Assembly (NCBI RefSeq): GCF_000719345.1
Contig: NZ_JOFX01000003.1
Location: 124,001-188,000 of the forward strand
DNA length: 64,000 nt
Source: Streptomyces sp. NRRL F-2664
GTDB taxonomy: Bacteria > Actinomycetota > Actinomycetes > Streptomycetales > Streptomycetaceae
Direction of reading: 5' to 3'
Each line of letters starts with the position of its first letter. Position 1 is the first letter of the stretch. Under the pieces are notes generated by a model. That model saw only the letters and a list, made by a program, of their open reading frames with translations. It was not told the DNA's origin and did no database searches. Shown one piece after another: positions 29,625 through 38,821 of the stretch. Made by a program: the position numbers and the translations under genes.

Positions 29625-31037
29625 ATGTCCTCGTCCGCCGTCGTGCCCGGGTCCGAGCCGGGAACCAGCCCTGTCCCGCCGCCCGGCGACGAGCGCGCGA
29701 AGCGCCGCCTCGCCCTGATCGGCGGCTCGCTCGGCAACCTCGTCGAGTGGTACGACTGGTTCGTCTACGCCAGCTTCGCGATCTACTTCGCCGACTCCTT
29801 CTTCCCCGGCGACAACCCGACCACACAGTTGATGAACACCGCCGGGATCTTCGCCGTCGGCTTCCTGATGCGCCCCGTGGGCGGCTGGATCCTCGGCCGC
29901 GCCGCCGACCGGCACGGCCGCAAGAGCGCCCTGACGCTCACGGTCACCATGATGTCCGTCGCCGCGCTGCTCATCGCCGTCGCCCCGACCTACGGCCAGG
30001 CCGGCTACTTCGGCGCGCTGGTCCTGCTGCTGGCCCGGCTGCTCCAGGGGATGAGCATCGGCGGCGAGTACGCCGCCAGCGCCACCTATCTGACCGAGGC
30101 CTCCGCCCGCAACCGGCGCGGCCTCGGTTCGTCCTTCCAGTACGTCTCGATGACCTGCGGCCAACTGCTGGGCCTGGGCATTCTGATCACGATGCAACAC
30201 ACCCTGACCACATCGCAGTTGGAGAGCTGGGGCTGGCGGATCCCCTTCGTGCTCGGGGCGTTGTTCGCGGTGGTCGTCTTCTGGCTGCGGCGCCGGCTCC
30301 AGGAGACCGACGCCTTCCAGGAGGAGGCGGCGGCCGGCGAGGACGCGCACGACGACACCGCGCGCGGCACACTGGCAGCCCTGTGGCAGTACCGGCGCCA
30401 GGCCGGTCTGGTCATGGCTCTCACCCTCGGCGGCACGGTGGCCTACTACACCTACACCACCTATCTGACCAAGTACCTGGTCGGCAGCGCGGGCATGGCC
30501 AGGACGACGGCCACCCTGGTCAGTTTCACCGCTCTCACCGTCTTCGCGGTGCTCCAGCCCTTCGCCGGCATGCTGTCCGACCGGATCGGCCGCCGTCCCC
30601 TGCTGATCACTTTCGCGGTGGGCTGCACCGTCGGCACGTATCCGATCATGACCGCTTTGGGATCGGCTTCCTCGTACTGGTCGGCGCTGGGCCTGTCCCT
30701 GCTCGCCCTGGTGATCATCACCGGCTACACGTCCATCAACGCGGCGGTCAAGGCGGAGCTGTTCCCCACGCGGGTCCGCGCGCTGGGGGTGGCCCTGCCG
30801 TACGCCGTCGCCAACGCACTGTTCGGCGGCACCGCCGAGTACGTGGCGCTCTGGTTCAAGGACAGTGGTCACGAGACCATGTTCTTCTGGTACGTCTCCG
30901 GCTGCGCGCTGATCTCCCTCGTCACCTACGTGCTGATGCCGGACACCCGCGACGCCGCGCTCAGCCGCGCCGAGGCCGACGCGGACGCCGACCGGGCCGC
31001 GGACCGGCGTGACGCCGCGGCGGCCTCCACCCCGTGA
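29625..31037 (+). CDS. MFS transporter of the metabolite:H+ symporter family (KgtP-like)
   Basis: 470 residues from ATG 29625 (GGAG 8 nt upstream). Twelve predicted TM helices; family signatures GNLVEWYDWFVYASFAIYF in TM1, GRAADRHGRKSAL in the 2-3 loop, LQGMSIGGEYAAS in TM4 and SDRIGRRPLL. The closest known functional type is alpha-ketoglutarate/dicarboxylate permease, so an organic acid substrate is likely. A two-component system starts 88 nt downstream on the same strand and may control it. Confidence 0.9.
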   Translation: MSSSAVVPGSEPGTSPVPPPGDERAKRRLALIGGSLGNLVEWYDWFVYASFAIYFADSFFPGDNPTTQLMNTAGIFAVGFLMRPVGGWILGRAADRHGRKSALTLTVTMMSVAALLIAVAPTYGQAGYFGALVLLLARLLQGMSIGGEYAASATYLTEASARNRRGLGSSFQYVSMTCGQLLGLGILITMQHTLTTSQLESWGWRIPFVLGALFAVVVFWLRRRLQETDAFQEEAAAGEDAHDDTARGTLAALWQYRRQAGLVMALTLGGTVAYYTYTTYLTKYLVGSAGMARTTATLVSFTALTVFAVLQPFAGMLSDRIGRRPLLITFAVGCTVGTYPIMTALGSASSYWSALGLSLLALVIITGYTSINAAVKAELFPTRVRALGVALPYAVANALFGGTAEYVALWFKDSGHETMFFWYVSGCALISLVTYVLMPDTRDAALSRAEADADADRAADRRDAAAASTP

Positions 31038-31125
31038 GCCCGCCCCGAGCGACCCGCCGAGCGGCAGCGGTAGCCTGTCGGGCGGCGGCCGCGCCGGCCG
31101 CCCGCCCCGCCGCGAGGAGGCCCCC

Positions 31126-31800
31126 ATGCACGCGCTCCTCGTCGAGGACGACGACCGGATGGCCCAGGCACTCGGCACCGCCCTCGCCCAGCGCGGGCAC
31201 ACCGTCCGGCGGGTCGCGCGGGCCCAGGACGCGCTGCGCCACACCCGGGAGGCGGAGTTCGTCCTGCTCGACCTCGGCCTGCCGGACCTGGACGGCATAG
31301 AGCTGCTGCGGCGGCTGCGGACCGTCTGCGGCGTGCCGCTGATCGTGGTGACCGCCCGCTGCGAGGAGCGCGACATCGTGCAGGGGCTGCGGGCGGGCGC
31401 CGACGACTACGTGGTCAAGCCCTTCCGGATGGCCGAACTGATGGCCCGGATCGACACGGTGCGGCGGCGTACGGATGCGCACGCCGGCCGCACCGCCCCC
31501 GGACCTGCGACGGTGCGCCGCGGGGACGTGGAGGTGGACCCGGCGGGCCGCACGGTCACCGTGGCGGGCGTCGACGTGCGCCTGACCCGAAGGGAGTTCG
31601 ACGTGCTGGCCCTCCTGGCGGCCCGGCCGGACGAGGTGCACACCCGCGAGGAGATCCTGGACCGGATCTGGGGTGACGCCTTCCTCGCCGCCTCGCGCTC
31701 GCTCGACGTCCACGTGGCGGGCATCCGGGCCAAGACCGGCCGCTCCGGGCTGGTGCGCACCGTCCGCGGGTACGGCTACCAGCTCGGCGGGGAGCGGTGA
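31126..31800 (+). CDS. OmpR-type response regulator
   Basis: 224 residues, ATG 31126 behind GAGGAGG. Receiver 1-115 with phosphoacceptor Asp49 (LLDLGLPD), Thr in VVTAR and Lys in VVKPF; winged-helix DNA-binding domain from about 130 (LTRREFDVLALLAARP, RSLDVHVAGIRAK, VRGYGYQL). It overlaps the sensor kinase gene by 4 nt, so the pair is cognate. Confidence 0.95.
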   Translation: MHALLVEDDDRMAQALGTALAQRGHTVRRVARAQDALRHTREAEFVLLDLGLPDLDGIELLRRLRTVCGVPLIVVTARCEERDIVQGLRAGADDYVVKPFRMAELMARIDTVRRRTDAHAGRTAPGPATVRRGDVEVDPAGRTVTVAGVDVRLTRREFDVLALLAARPDEVHTREEILDRIWGDAFLAASRSLDVHVAGIRAKTGRSGLVRTVRGYGYQLGGER

Positions 31801-33182
31801 GGCGCCGGCTCCTGGTCGTACTGACGGTACTGATGGGGGTCGCGGCGCTGCTGCTGTGCCTCCCCCTGGCCGAGGGGTACGCGCGGGGGCGGACCGAGCA
31901 CCTGCTGCTCCAGCGCCGCTCCGAGGCCGTGCGGTTCGCCGATCTGGCGGAGCGGATGCGTACCGAGGCCGACCGGGCGGAGTTGGCGGCCGAGATCGGC
32001 CGGTACGCCGACCTGTACGGGGCGGGCGTCGTGGTCGTGGACACGACGGGCGCGACCCTGCTGCGGGCGGGCGCCGAACCCGGCGCCGAGGCGGCCGAGG
32101 CCCGCGGGCGGGCCCTGACCGGCCGCTCCACCGACCGGCTGCCGACCCTGCGGCCGTGGGGGCCGGGCCGTGTCCTGCTCGCCGAGCCGGTGGGACGCGA
32201 CGAGCGGGTCAGCGGGGCCGTCCTGCTGGCGGTCCCTACGGACGCGGCACGGCGGGACGTCACGGTCCGCTGGTCGCTGGTCGCCGCCGGGGCGCTGGGG
32301 TCCTTCGCGGCGGCCGCCCTGGTCGCCGCGGGCATCGCCCGCTGGCTGCTGCGGCCGGTCCTCGACCTGGACGGGGCGGTGGCACGGCTGGCGGCCGGCA
32401 GCCTCGGAGCCCGGGCCGGTTCGGACACCGGCCCGCCCGAACTGCGGCGGTTGCGGCAGCACTTCAACTCCATGGCGGACGCCGTGGCCGACTCCATCGG
32501 CCGCCAGCGCGACTTCGTCGCCGACGCCTCCCACCAGCTGCGCAACCCGCTGGCGACCCTGGTGCTGCAGCTGGAGAACGTCGAGCCGCACATCACCCCG
32601 GGGCCCGGGCTCGCCGAGCACGCGCGGGCCCTGGACGAGGCGGAGCGTCTGGAGGAGCTGCTCGACGGCCTGCTGGCCCTGGCCCGCGTCGAATCCGGTA
32701 CGGCCGGACTGGCCCGCCAGGACGTGTCGCGGGCGGTACGGGACCGGGTCGCGGCCTGGGCGCCGGTCTTCGATGCGGCGGGGCTGGAACTCACGGCCGA
32801 GGCTGTCGCGGAGGGCCTGTGGGCGCACGCCCTGCCCGACGCGGCCGGGCGGATCCTGGACGCGCTCCTGGACAACGCGGTCAAGTTCGTGCCCCGGGGC
32901 GGCCGGGTCGCGGTCGGCGCCGAGCGGCGCCCGGACGGCAGCACCGTCGTGCGCGTCACGGACGACGGTCCGGGCGTACCGCAGGAGCAACTCGGCACGT
33001 TGCTGCGGCGCTTCACCCGCTCGCCGACCCACCAGAACGTCCCCGGCAGCGGGCTGGGCCTGGCCATCGCCGACGAGATCGCCCGCATCAGCGGCGGCGC
33101 CCTCGACATCACCGCCAACACCCCGCACGGCCTCGCCGCCCTGCTCCACCTGCCGCCGCCGGAGGGGACCGGCCGGCCGTAG
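31797..33182 (+). CDS. Membrane sensor histidine kinase
   Basis: 461 residues from GTG 31797. TM1 about 5-28, extracellular sensor about 29-155, TM2 about 158-183, HAMP-like linker, HisKA with His246 (DASHQLRNPLATL), N-box ILDALLDNAVKF, G1 DDGPGVP and G2 GSGLGLAIADE. The extracellular part is small and without a named fold. A lone TAXI-type solute receptor lies convergent immediately downstream, raising the possibility that it presents ligand to this sensor. Confidence 0.94.
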   Translation: MRRRLLVVLTVLMGVAALLLCLPLAEGYARGRTEHLLLQRRSEAVRFADLAERMRTEADRAELAAEIGRYADLYGAGVVVVDTTGATLLRAGAEPGAEAAEARGRALTGRSTDRLPTLRPWGPGRVLLAEPVGRDERVSGAVLLAVPTDAARRDVTVRWSLVAAGALGSFAAAALVAAGIARWLLRPVLDLDGAVARLAAGSLGARAGSDTGPPELRRLRQHFNSMADAVADSIGRQRDFVADASHQLRNPLATLVLQLENVEPHITPGPGLAEHARALDEAERLEELLDGLLALARVESGTAGLARQDVSRAVRDRVAAWAPVFDAAGLELTAEAVAEGLWAHALPDAAGRILDALLDNAVKFVPRGGRVAVGAERRPDGSTVVRVTDDGPGVPQEQLGTLLRRFTRSPTHQNVPGSGLGLAIADEIARISGGALDITANTPHGLAALLHLPPPEGTGRP

Positions 33183-33196
33183 ACGACATCGCCCAC

Positions 33197-33255
33197 GGCG
33201 TGTCATTGGGATCAGGCCGAGCCTCGCGAGCCCGGCCTGATCCGAAAGACGCGCC
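33197..33255. repeat. TAG-bearing palindromic element, copy 2 (terminator)
   Basis: A 23-nt inverted repeat with 20 of 23 positions paired (33197-33219 with 33233-33255), between convergent genes. The right arm (CGGCCTGATCCGAAAGACGC...) runs directly into CTA at 33256-33258, which is the TAG stop of the gene on the minus strand. It is the same element as 42217-42277 and, in degenerate form, 11971-12027. Confidence 0.75.
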
Positions 33256-34230
33256 CTAGCCGTAGACGGAGCGGTAGTACGCGGCCGCGCCCGGGTGGAG
33301 GGGGACCTGGCCGGTCGAGATGGCGAAGCGGGGCTCCAGGCGGGCGCCTGCTGTCACCTCGCGCAGGAGGTCGCGCCACCGGTCGAAGACCACCCGGAGC
33401 AGGCCCCGCACGACGTACGGCTCGATGTCCGGACGGGCCAGCAGGTAGTTGCCCACGCCGACGGTGCCCACCGGTTCCCTGAGCCCGTAGACCCCGGCCG
33501 GCAGGGTCACCGCCGTATAGACGGGGGCGTGGCGCTCCCGCAGCGGGGCCACGTAGGCGTCCAGCGGCAGGAAGCGCAGCGGCACCTCGCGCGCCAGCGC
33601 GGACAGGGCCGGTGTGGGCACGCCGCCGGACCAGAACAGCGCGTCGACCGTGCCCTCGCGCAGCGCCGCCACCGACGCGGCGAGGCCCAGCGGCCGTTCG
33701 AGGGCCTGCGCGCCCGATCCGCCCGGGCCGGCCCCACCGGCCGCCCGCAGGATCCGCTGCGCGATCACGCGTACCCCCGAACCGGTCGCGCCGGCCGCGA
33801 CCGGCCGCCCGGCGAGGTCCGACACCGAGCGCACCGGACCGTCGGCGGGGACGACCAGGTGCGTGTAGTTGACGTAGACGCGGGCCAGTGCCGCCACCGC
33901 CGCGGGGCCGGTGAACGCGTCACGGCCGAGCACCGCGTCCTCGGCGCTGTCCGCCATGGCCAGGGCCAGTTCGGCAGAGCCCTCGTCGAGACCGCGCAGG
34001 TTGTTCACGCTCGCCGCGGTACTCACCGGGACGATCTCCAGCGGCAGGTCGCCGGCACCGACGGCGAGCGCCAGGGCCTTGCCGAAGGCGTTGTACGGGC
34101 CGCCCTCGGGGCCCGTCGCGAGCCGCAGCCGCCGTACGGGGCCGGTGTCGCCGGAGCATCCGACACCGAGCGTCGCCGCGGCGGCGCCGATGCCGGCGGC
34201 GAGCACCGCGCGGCGCGACGGTCGGTTCAA
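33256..34230 (-). CDS. TAXI-family solute-binding lipoprotein
   Basis: 324 residues, TTG start 34230 with GGAGG 8 nt upstream. Lipoprotein signal with lipobox LGVGC (Cys about 25). The TRAP/TAXI receptor fold is shown by LATGPEGGPYNAFGKALA, VSTAASVNNLRGLDEG, and SVSDLAGRPVAAGATGSG. TAXI receptors normally feed DctQM-type TRAP permeases, but no permease is in the window. Its TAG stop abuts the repeat element. Confidence 0.9.
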   Translation of the reverse strand: MNRPSRRAVLAAGIGAAAATLGVGCSGDTGPVRRLRLATGPEGGPYNAFGKALALAVGAGDLPLEIVPVSTAASVNNLRGLDEGSAELALAMADSAEDAVLGRDAFTGPAAVAALARVYVNYTHLVVPADGPVRSVSDLAGRPVAAGATGSGVRVIAQRILRAAGGAGPGGSGAQALERPLGLAASVAALREGTVDALFWSGGVPTPALSALAREVPLRFLPLDAYVAPLRERHAPVYTAVTLPAGVYGLREPVGTVGVGNYLLARPDIEPYVVRGLLRVVFDRWRDLLREVTAGARLEPRFAISTGQVPLHPGAAAYYRSVYG

Positions 34231-34617
34231 CTGCCGGCCTCCAGGCGGGTCGTCGGACGGGCGGGGATGCGGCCCGCGGGCGGCTCACCATGATGCGGCA
34301 TGCCGCATCGCGGCCGCTTCCGCGGGGCTCCACGGTGACGGCCCGATGAACAACCGCAGTACGGATCGCAACGGATCGCCGGGGTGCCGTCCGTGGATCC
34401 TCCCGGGCGCGGCGGGGCGGCGAGCCGCAGGTCGCGGCGTCGCGGCGCCGGTGTCGACGCTTGAAAGATGCCCTGGTCAACTGGTCTGTCCGCCAGATGA
34501 GTTACTACCCAGGAGACATGGAACGTCGCTCTGAGTTGGGGTACCTTCCAACACGTCGCCGCCACACCCGGGGCACAGGGCCCCACGGGACTTGCGGCGC
34601 AAAGGACCCGACCCCTG
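34231..34617. other. Upstream region of the cyclodipeptide synthase
   Basis: 387 bases with divergent control signals: the 18-bp palindrome at 34292-34309, and TTGAAA at 34461 without a good -10. A second reading frame with start ATG 34518 and a good ribosome site (AGGAGAC) overlaps the synthase start out of frame; it may be a short upstream peptide or chance. Confidence 0.5.
34292..34309. promoter_or_regulatory. Perfect 18-bp palindrome, candidate operator
   Basis: GATGCGGCATGCCGCATC is exactly self-complementary with no loop. It lies 62 nt upstream of the TAXI gene and about 310 nt upstream of the cyclodipeptide synthase. Such symmetric sites are typical of dimeric repressors, but the cognate regulator is unknown. 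Confidence 0.45.
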
Positions 34618-35325
34618 TTGACGACAGCAACCGAAGTCTTCACAGTCCGGCCATACACCCCGCACTGCGAGGTGATCCACAACGAAGGTGACCACGCCGT
34701 CATCGGCATCTCGCCGGGCAACAGCTATTTCTCGGCCCAGCGGGTCAACGACCTCGCCCAGTGGGGGCTGCGCAACTTCGCGCAGGTCGACCTGATCTAC
34801 ACCGACATGCATGTCGCGGAAATGTACGAGGCCCTCGGATACGGCGAGGACGAAGCCCGCCGCAAGGCGGTGAAGAACCTCCGCGGTGTCCGCGCCAAGG
34901 TCAACAACGCCGCCGCCGAAGCGGACCCCACCGGCGTCCGCCTACGGGCCCGACCGATGTCGTCCCTCACCGACATCCCGGCGTACCGGAGCCTCCACAA
35001 CCACCTGAACAACCTGCTCGACATCGATCCCGAGTTCCGCGAGACCTGCAACTCCCTCGTGGACGGGTTCCTTTCCTCCAAGGTCCTCGACGGGAAGCCC
35101 GCCACCACCCGGCAGCGCGAGGTCTGCCTGGAGTACGTCTGCGCCGAGGCGCCGCTGTTCCTGGACACACCCGCCATCCTGGGCGTGCCCTCCTCCCTCA
35201 ACTGCTACCACCAGCTCCTGCCCATGGCGGAACTGCTCTACTCGCGCGGCTCGGGGCTTCGTGCCTCACGCAATCAGGGCCACGCCATCATCACCCCCGC
35301 CGAAGGAGACTCCGATGACCGCTGA
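34618..35325 (+). CDS. Cyclodipeptide synthase, Rv2275-like (cyclo-Tyr-Tyr type)
   Basis: 235 residues from TTG 34618 (AAAGGA upstream). Uses two aminoacyl-tRNAs to form a diketopiperazine. Catalytic Ser32 in GISPGNSYF receives the first aminoacyl group; Tyr173 and Glu177 in YVCAEAP are the conserved helpers. The chain closely follows M. tuberculosis Rv2275 as I remember it, including [46 protein letters not shown] and [12 protein letters not shown], so cyclo(L-Tyr-L-Tyr) is the expected product. It lacks Rv2275's N-terminal extension of about 50 residues. It overlaps the P450 gene by 11 nt. Confidence 0.93.
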   Translation: MTTATEVFTVRPYTPHCEVIHNEGDHAVIGISPGNSYFSAQRVNDLAQWGLRNFAQVDLIYTDMHVAEMYEALGYGEDEARRKAVKNLRGVRAKVNNAAAEADPTGVRLRARPMSSLTDIPAYRSLHNHLNNLLDIDPEFRETCNSLVDGFLSSKVLDGKPATTRQREVCLEYVCAEAPLFLDTPAILGVPSSLNCYHQLLPMAELLYSRGSGLRASRNQGHAIITPAEGDSDDR

Positions 35326-36499
35326 CACCCTCCTCGACTTCCCGTTCTCCGCACGCGGCGACCAACTGCCCGCCGAAGTCGAGCAGTTGCGCAACGAGCC
35401 GGTCAAGCGCGTCCGCACCATAGCCGGTGACGAGGCCTGGCTCGTCTCGTCCTATGCGCTCTGCAAGCAGGTCCTCGAAGACCCGCGCTTCAGCCTGAAG
35501 GACACCTCTGCCCCCGGCGTGCCCCGGCAGTACGCGCTGACGATCCCGCCCGAGGTCGTCAACAACATGGGCAACATCACCGGGGCCGGCCTGCGCAAGG
35601 CCGTGCTCAAGGCGATCAACCCGAAGACCGGCAACCTCACCGGCTGGATGCGCGACCAGGCGAACACCCTGGTCGACGGTCTGCTGCGCAGCGGCGCTCC
35701 GGTCGATCTGCGCGGGCAGTTCACCAACCCGTACGCGGAGAACCTCCACTGCCGCATCCTGGGCATCCCGGAGGCCGACGCCCCGCGTCTGGCCGCCAGC
35801 CTGGACATCGCGTTCATGAACTCGGCCTGCCCCGTCACGGGCGCCAAGCTCAACTGGGACCGCGACATGGCGTACATGGTCGAGCGCCTCGACGACCCGG
35901 CGACCGTCGGACTGATGGCCGAGCTGGCCGCGCTGCGCGAGGACCCCGACTACGCGCACCTGACGGACGAGATGCTGGCGACCGTCGGCGTCACGCTGTT
36001 CGGTGCCGGAGTGATCTCGACCATGGGCTTCCTGACCATGGCGATCGTCTCCCTCCTGCAGAATCCCGACGTGTGGGAGCAGCTGCGCACGTCCCCGGAG
36101 AGGATCCCCTCCGCCGTCGACGAGCTCCTGCGCGTCAACCTGTCGATCGCCGACGGCCTGCCGCGGCTCGCGCTGGAGGACGTGACCCTCGGCGACGTCG
36201 AGGTCAAGAAGGGCGAGCTGCTGCTCGTCCTGGTCGAGGCCGCCAACACGGACCCGGCGGTCTACTCCGACCCGCACGTCTTCGACATCGACCGCGCGAA
36301 CGCCGCTACGCACCTGTCCTTCGGCGGCGGACCGCACTACTGCCCGGCCACCGCGCTGGGCAAGCGGCACACGGAGATCGCCCTCGAGGTGTTGCTGGAG
36401 AAGATGCCGAACCTGCAGCTGGCCGTGCCGTTCGACCAGCTGGTCTGGCGCACCCGTTTCATGAAGCGCCTGCCGGAGCGGCTGCCCGTCCTCTGGTGA
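35315..36499 (+). CDS. Cytochrome P450, CYP121-like
   Basis: 394 residues from ATG 35315 with GAAGGAG upstream; CYP121A1 of M. tuberculosis has 396. Haem-ligand Cys343 sits in [17 protein letters not shown]; the C terminus ([22 protein letters not shown]) matches CYP121 almost residue for residue from memory. I-helix region [15 protein letters not shown] lacks the usual acid-alcohol pair, as in CYP121. The expected reaction is C-C coupling of the two tyrosine rings of cyclo(Tyr-Tyr) to mycocyclosin; some actinomycete relatives also couple the dipeptide to nucleobases. No redox partner gene is adjacent. Confidence 0.93.
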   Translation: MTADTLLDFPFSARGDQLPAEVEQLRNEPVKRVRTIAGDEAWLVSSYALCKQVLEDPRFSLKDTSAPGVPRQYALTIPPEVVNNMGNITGAGLRKAVLKAINPKTGNLTGWMRDQANTLVDGLLRSGAPVDLRGQFTNPYAENLHCRILGIPEADAPRLAASLDIAFMNSACPVTGAKLNWDRDMAYMVERLDDPATVGLMAELAALREDPDYAHLTDEMLATVGVTLFGAGVISTMGFLTMAIVSLLQNPDVWEQLRTSPERIPSAVDELLRVNLSIADGLPRLALEDVTLGDVEVKKGELLLVLVEAANTDPAVYSDPHVFDIDRANAATHLSFGGGPHYCPATALGKRHTEIALEVLLEKMPNLQLAVPFDQLVWRTRFMKRLPERLPVLW

Positions 36500-36583
36500 C
36501 GGCGACGGCGCGCGGCGGCGCGCCCGCACGTCGCGGACGGCGCCGGCCGGGGGGAATCCGGCCGGAGCCGTCCCCGTGCGCCC

Positions 36584-36625
36584 GCGGCTGAGAGCAAGCG
36601 TTCGTGAGCGCTTGCTCTCAGCCGC
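36584..36625. promoter_or_regulatory. Perfect 17-bp inverted repeat downstream of the P450
   Basis: Arms 36584-36600 and 36609-36625 (GCGGCTGAGAGCAAGCG) around an 8-nt loop. It may be a terminator for the P450, but the symmetry resembles TetR-type operators and the inner 12 bases (CGCTTGCTCTCA) recur at 39887-39898, which favours a protein-binding site controlling the secreted-protein gene at 36700. Confidence 0.5.
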
Positions 36626-36699
36626 TCCACCTTCCTCCGACACCTGCGTCCGACCGATGCTTCCCATGCGTTCGCATCGTCTCCTTCGAAAGGCATGTC

Positions 36700-37131
36700 A
36701 TGAGGAACCGCATCGCAGCCGCCTCGCTGAGCGCCGGAGTGCTCCTGGTCGCCGGTCTGCTGACCGCTCCCGCCGCCGTTGCCGCCCCGACCGCCCCGAG
36801 CTGTGTCGGGTCGGCGTGCAACGGCCTGAACCCGGCCAACACCAACTGCCAGAACGACGCCCGCACCGTAGGGGAGTCGAGCGACCCGATGGGCGCCATG
36901 GAGCTGCGCTACAGCCCGTCATGCCGCGCCGCGTGGGGCCGATTCAAGATCAACGCGCCGTCCGGGTCCCGGATAGAGATCAAGAACAGCCAGGGGAAGA
37001 AGTACACGACCCGGGGCAGCGGAAAGTTCTACAGCGTCATGATCAACGACAAGGACGTGAAGGCCTGGGCCTGCGGCATCTGGCCCTCCGAGTTCGGCGG
37101 CACCAACACAGCCTGCACCAGCGGCTACTGA
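36700..37131 (+). CDS. Small secreted protein, DUF2690 family
   Basis: 143 residues from ATG 36700 (GAAAGG upstream). Signal peptide 1-29 (AAASLSAGVLLVAGLLTAPAAVA). The mature domain has six cysteines, mostly in CVGSACNGLNP, NCQNDART and YSPSCRAAWGRF; this N-terminal pattern is that of DUF2690, found in many Streptomyces exoproteins and sometimes fused to other modules. Function unknown. It is followed after 48 nt by a second small secreted protein. Confidence 0.82.
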   Translation: MRNRIAAASLSAGVLLVAGLLTAPAAVAAPTAPSCVGSACNGLNPANTNCQNDARTVGESSDPMGAMELRYSPSCRAAWGRFKINAPSGSRIEIKNSQGKKYTTRGSGKFYSVMINDKDVKAWACGIWPSEFGGTNTACTSGY

Positions 37132-37179
37132 CGCACCGCCGATGCCGGTCCGCCGTTCCCACGAGAGGAAGTGCACCGC

Positions 37180-37584
37180 ATGAATCCGCTCGGCACGACC
37201 ACCCGGAGGCTCCTGGTCACCTCGGCCGGGCTCGCCGCCTCGCTCGCGCTGGCCACCGCCCCGGCCCAGGCCACCACGGCCAACGTCGGGGGCCAGGTCG
37301 GCGGGAGCAACACGTACTACGGCACTGCCCGCACCATCACCGCCGACGGCTCGCACCTCTACCTCAGGGCCGACAGCGGCGGTATCGCGATGAAGGCCTT
37401 CTGGTACAAGTGCAGTGACCGCAGTGTCCGCGGGACGGACCGGGAGGTCGGCTCGGGCGCCCGTCAACGCCTCGGCTCGGGCTTCAGGGCCGGTACGGTC
37501 TTCTGCCTGGGCGCGGCCGCGGACGTCGTCAGCCCGCACAGGATCTCCTGGACCGGCACCCTCAACTGGAACGTCTACTCCTGA
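37180..37584 (+). CDS. Small secreted protein of unknown family
   Basis: 134 residues; ATG 37180 preferred over GTG 37171 because GAGGAA then has a 9-nt spacing. Signal peptide 1-32 ending AQATT. The mature part is a compact beta-rich domain with two cysteines (FWYKCSDR, TVFCLGAA) and Trp/Tyr at the end (WTGTLNWNVYS). No family recognised. Probably co-transcribed with the DUF2690 gene in front. Confidence 0.7.
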   Translation: MNPLGTTTRRLLVTSAGLAASLALATAPAQATTANVGGQVGGSNTYYGTARTITADGSHLYLRADSGGIAMKAFWYKCSDRSVRGTDREVGSGARQRLGSGFRAGTVFCLGAAADVVSPHRISWTGTLNWNVYS

Positions 37585-37603
37585 CCGCAGGAGCAGGCGC
37601 GAC

Positions 37604-37655
37604 CCGCGGTGCCCCGTCTCCTGCGACGCTCGTCGCCGCGGACGGGGCACCGCGG
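37604..37655. terminator. Long perfect hairpin between convergent genes
   Basis: 15-bp stem (37604-37618 with 37641-37655) with a 22-nt loop, between the secreted-protein gene and the LuxR-type regulator. Confidence 0.7.
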
Positions 37656-37679
37656 CGCGGGCCGCGTCGATGCCGGTGA

Positions 37680-38669
37680 TCACAGCCAGCCGGCCTGCGC
37701 AGCACGCAGTCCGGCCTCGAAGCGGCTGCGGGCACCGAGCCGTTCCATGATCGACGCCATGGAACGGCGGACGGTACTCAGGGAGACGCCCAGCCGTCCC
37801 GCCGCCGTCTCGTCGGTCAGCCCCTTGGCCAGCAGGGTGAGCAGCTCCCGCTCCTGTGCCGTCAGACCGGTGGCCCGGTGCCGGGCCGGCTGCGCGCCGA
37901 GCGGCAGGGCCACTTCCCACACCTGTTCGAACAAGGTCACCAGTGCTGTGATCGCCCCGGCGGCGTGCAGCAGGACCGCCCCACGCCGTGTGTCCGACGG
38001 GTCCAGCGGGACCAGGGCGCTGGCCCCGTCGACGAGGATCATGCGCAGGGGCAGGGTGGGTACCGTGCGCACCTCGCCACCGGATTCGGTCAGCCAACGG
38101 GCGTAGTCGAGGGTGCAGGCGCTGTTGCGGACGCTGTCCAGGCAGAGGGTGCGCACCTCCACTCCGCGCAGCAGAATCTGGGCGTCATTGTGCCGGGCCG
38201 CCTCGATGGAGGCCGGGGAGTGGCCGCCGCCCGGCATGAAGGTCCAGACCGAGGAGGTGGCCTTGCCGGCGATCCGTTCGAGGCGGTTCCGGATGGCGTC
38301 CATGCCGATCAGGCGCTCGCTGTCGGGCCCCTCGCTCCCCTCGGCGGGTTCGGCGAAGTCGGCGATCATACGGCTCACCGCGGCATGGGTGTCGGCCAGT
38401 TCCCGGCGGCGGCGTTCGAGTTCCTCCTGCTGGCGGCGCAGGAGGAGGTGCAGTCCCAGTTCGGGGTGAATGGCCCGCCATCCCCCGGGGCGGTCCGCCG
38501 ACTTCCGCAGCAGCGTCAGCTCGGCGAGCCTGTCCAGTGCGTCCCGGACCTGCTGTTCCTCCAGTCCGAGGTGCTCGGCCATCTGCCCGACGCCCCAGCC
38601 CTCGGGCCGGGCGGCCAGCAGCCGGTAGACGGCCTCGGCCGGTGTGTCGAGTCCCAGTGCGGACAGCAT
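37680..38669 (-). CDS. LuxR-type regulator with TrmB-like N-terminal domain
   Basis: 329 residues from ATG 38669 (GGGGAGGAG upstream). N-terminal winged helix (AEAVYRLLAARP, GVGQMAEHLGLEEQQVRDALDRLAEL), coiled segment about 75-105 rich in Arg/Glu, a central effector-like domain, and a C-terminal LuxR HTH (LTAQERELLTLLAKGLTDETAAGRLGVSLSTVRRSMASIMERLGARSRFEAGL). This architecture is frequent next to Streptomyces peptide or antibiotic genes. Targets unknown; nearby secreted-protein genes are candidates. Confidence 0.9.
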   Translation of the reverse strand: MLSALGLDTPAEAVYRLLAARPEGWGVGQMAEHLGLEEQQVRDALDRLAELTLLRKSADRPGGWRAIHPELGLHLLLRRQQEELERRRRELADTHAAVSRMIADFAEPAEGSEGPDSERLIGMDAIRNRLERIAGKATSSVWTFMPGGGHSPASIEAARHNDAQILLRGVEVRTLCLDSVRNSACTLDYARWLTESGGEVRTVPTLPLRMILVDGASALVPLDPSDTRRGAVLLHAAGAITALVTLFEQVWEVALPLGAQPARHRATGLTAQERELLTLLAKGLTDETAAGRLGVSLSTVRRSMASIMERLGARSRFEAGLRAAQAGWL

Positions 38670-38821
38670 CCCTGCGCTCCTCCCCGCGTAGCATCCGTTC
38701 CCGCTCTGTCGAGCGTTGTCCTGCCGTGCCCGGCGCCCTGCTGCCGTGCTCGCGCCCGGTCCGCCCGGGCGCACAGCAGCATGGAGGAGGGAGCGCCCGG
38801 CGGTCTTGTAGGAATCGGAGT

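Noticed and set aside
34461..34691. A 76-residue ORF overlapping the cyclodipeptide synthase start
   Set aside because: Out of frame with the synthase and without recognisable features; kept only as a possible upstream peptide.
36584..36625. CRISPR-like or mobile repeat
   Set aside because: A single inverted repeat plus one half-site, with no repeat-spacer pattern.
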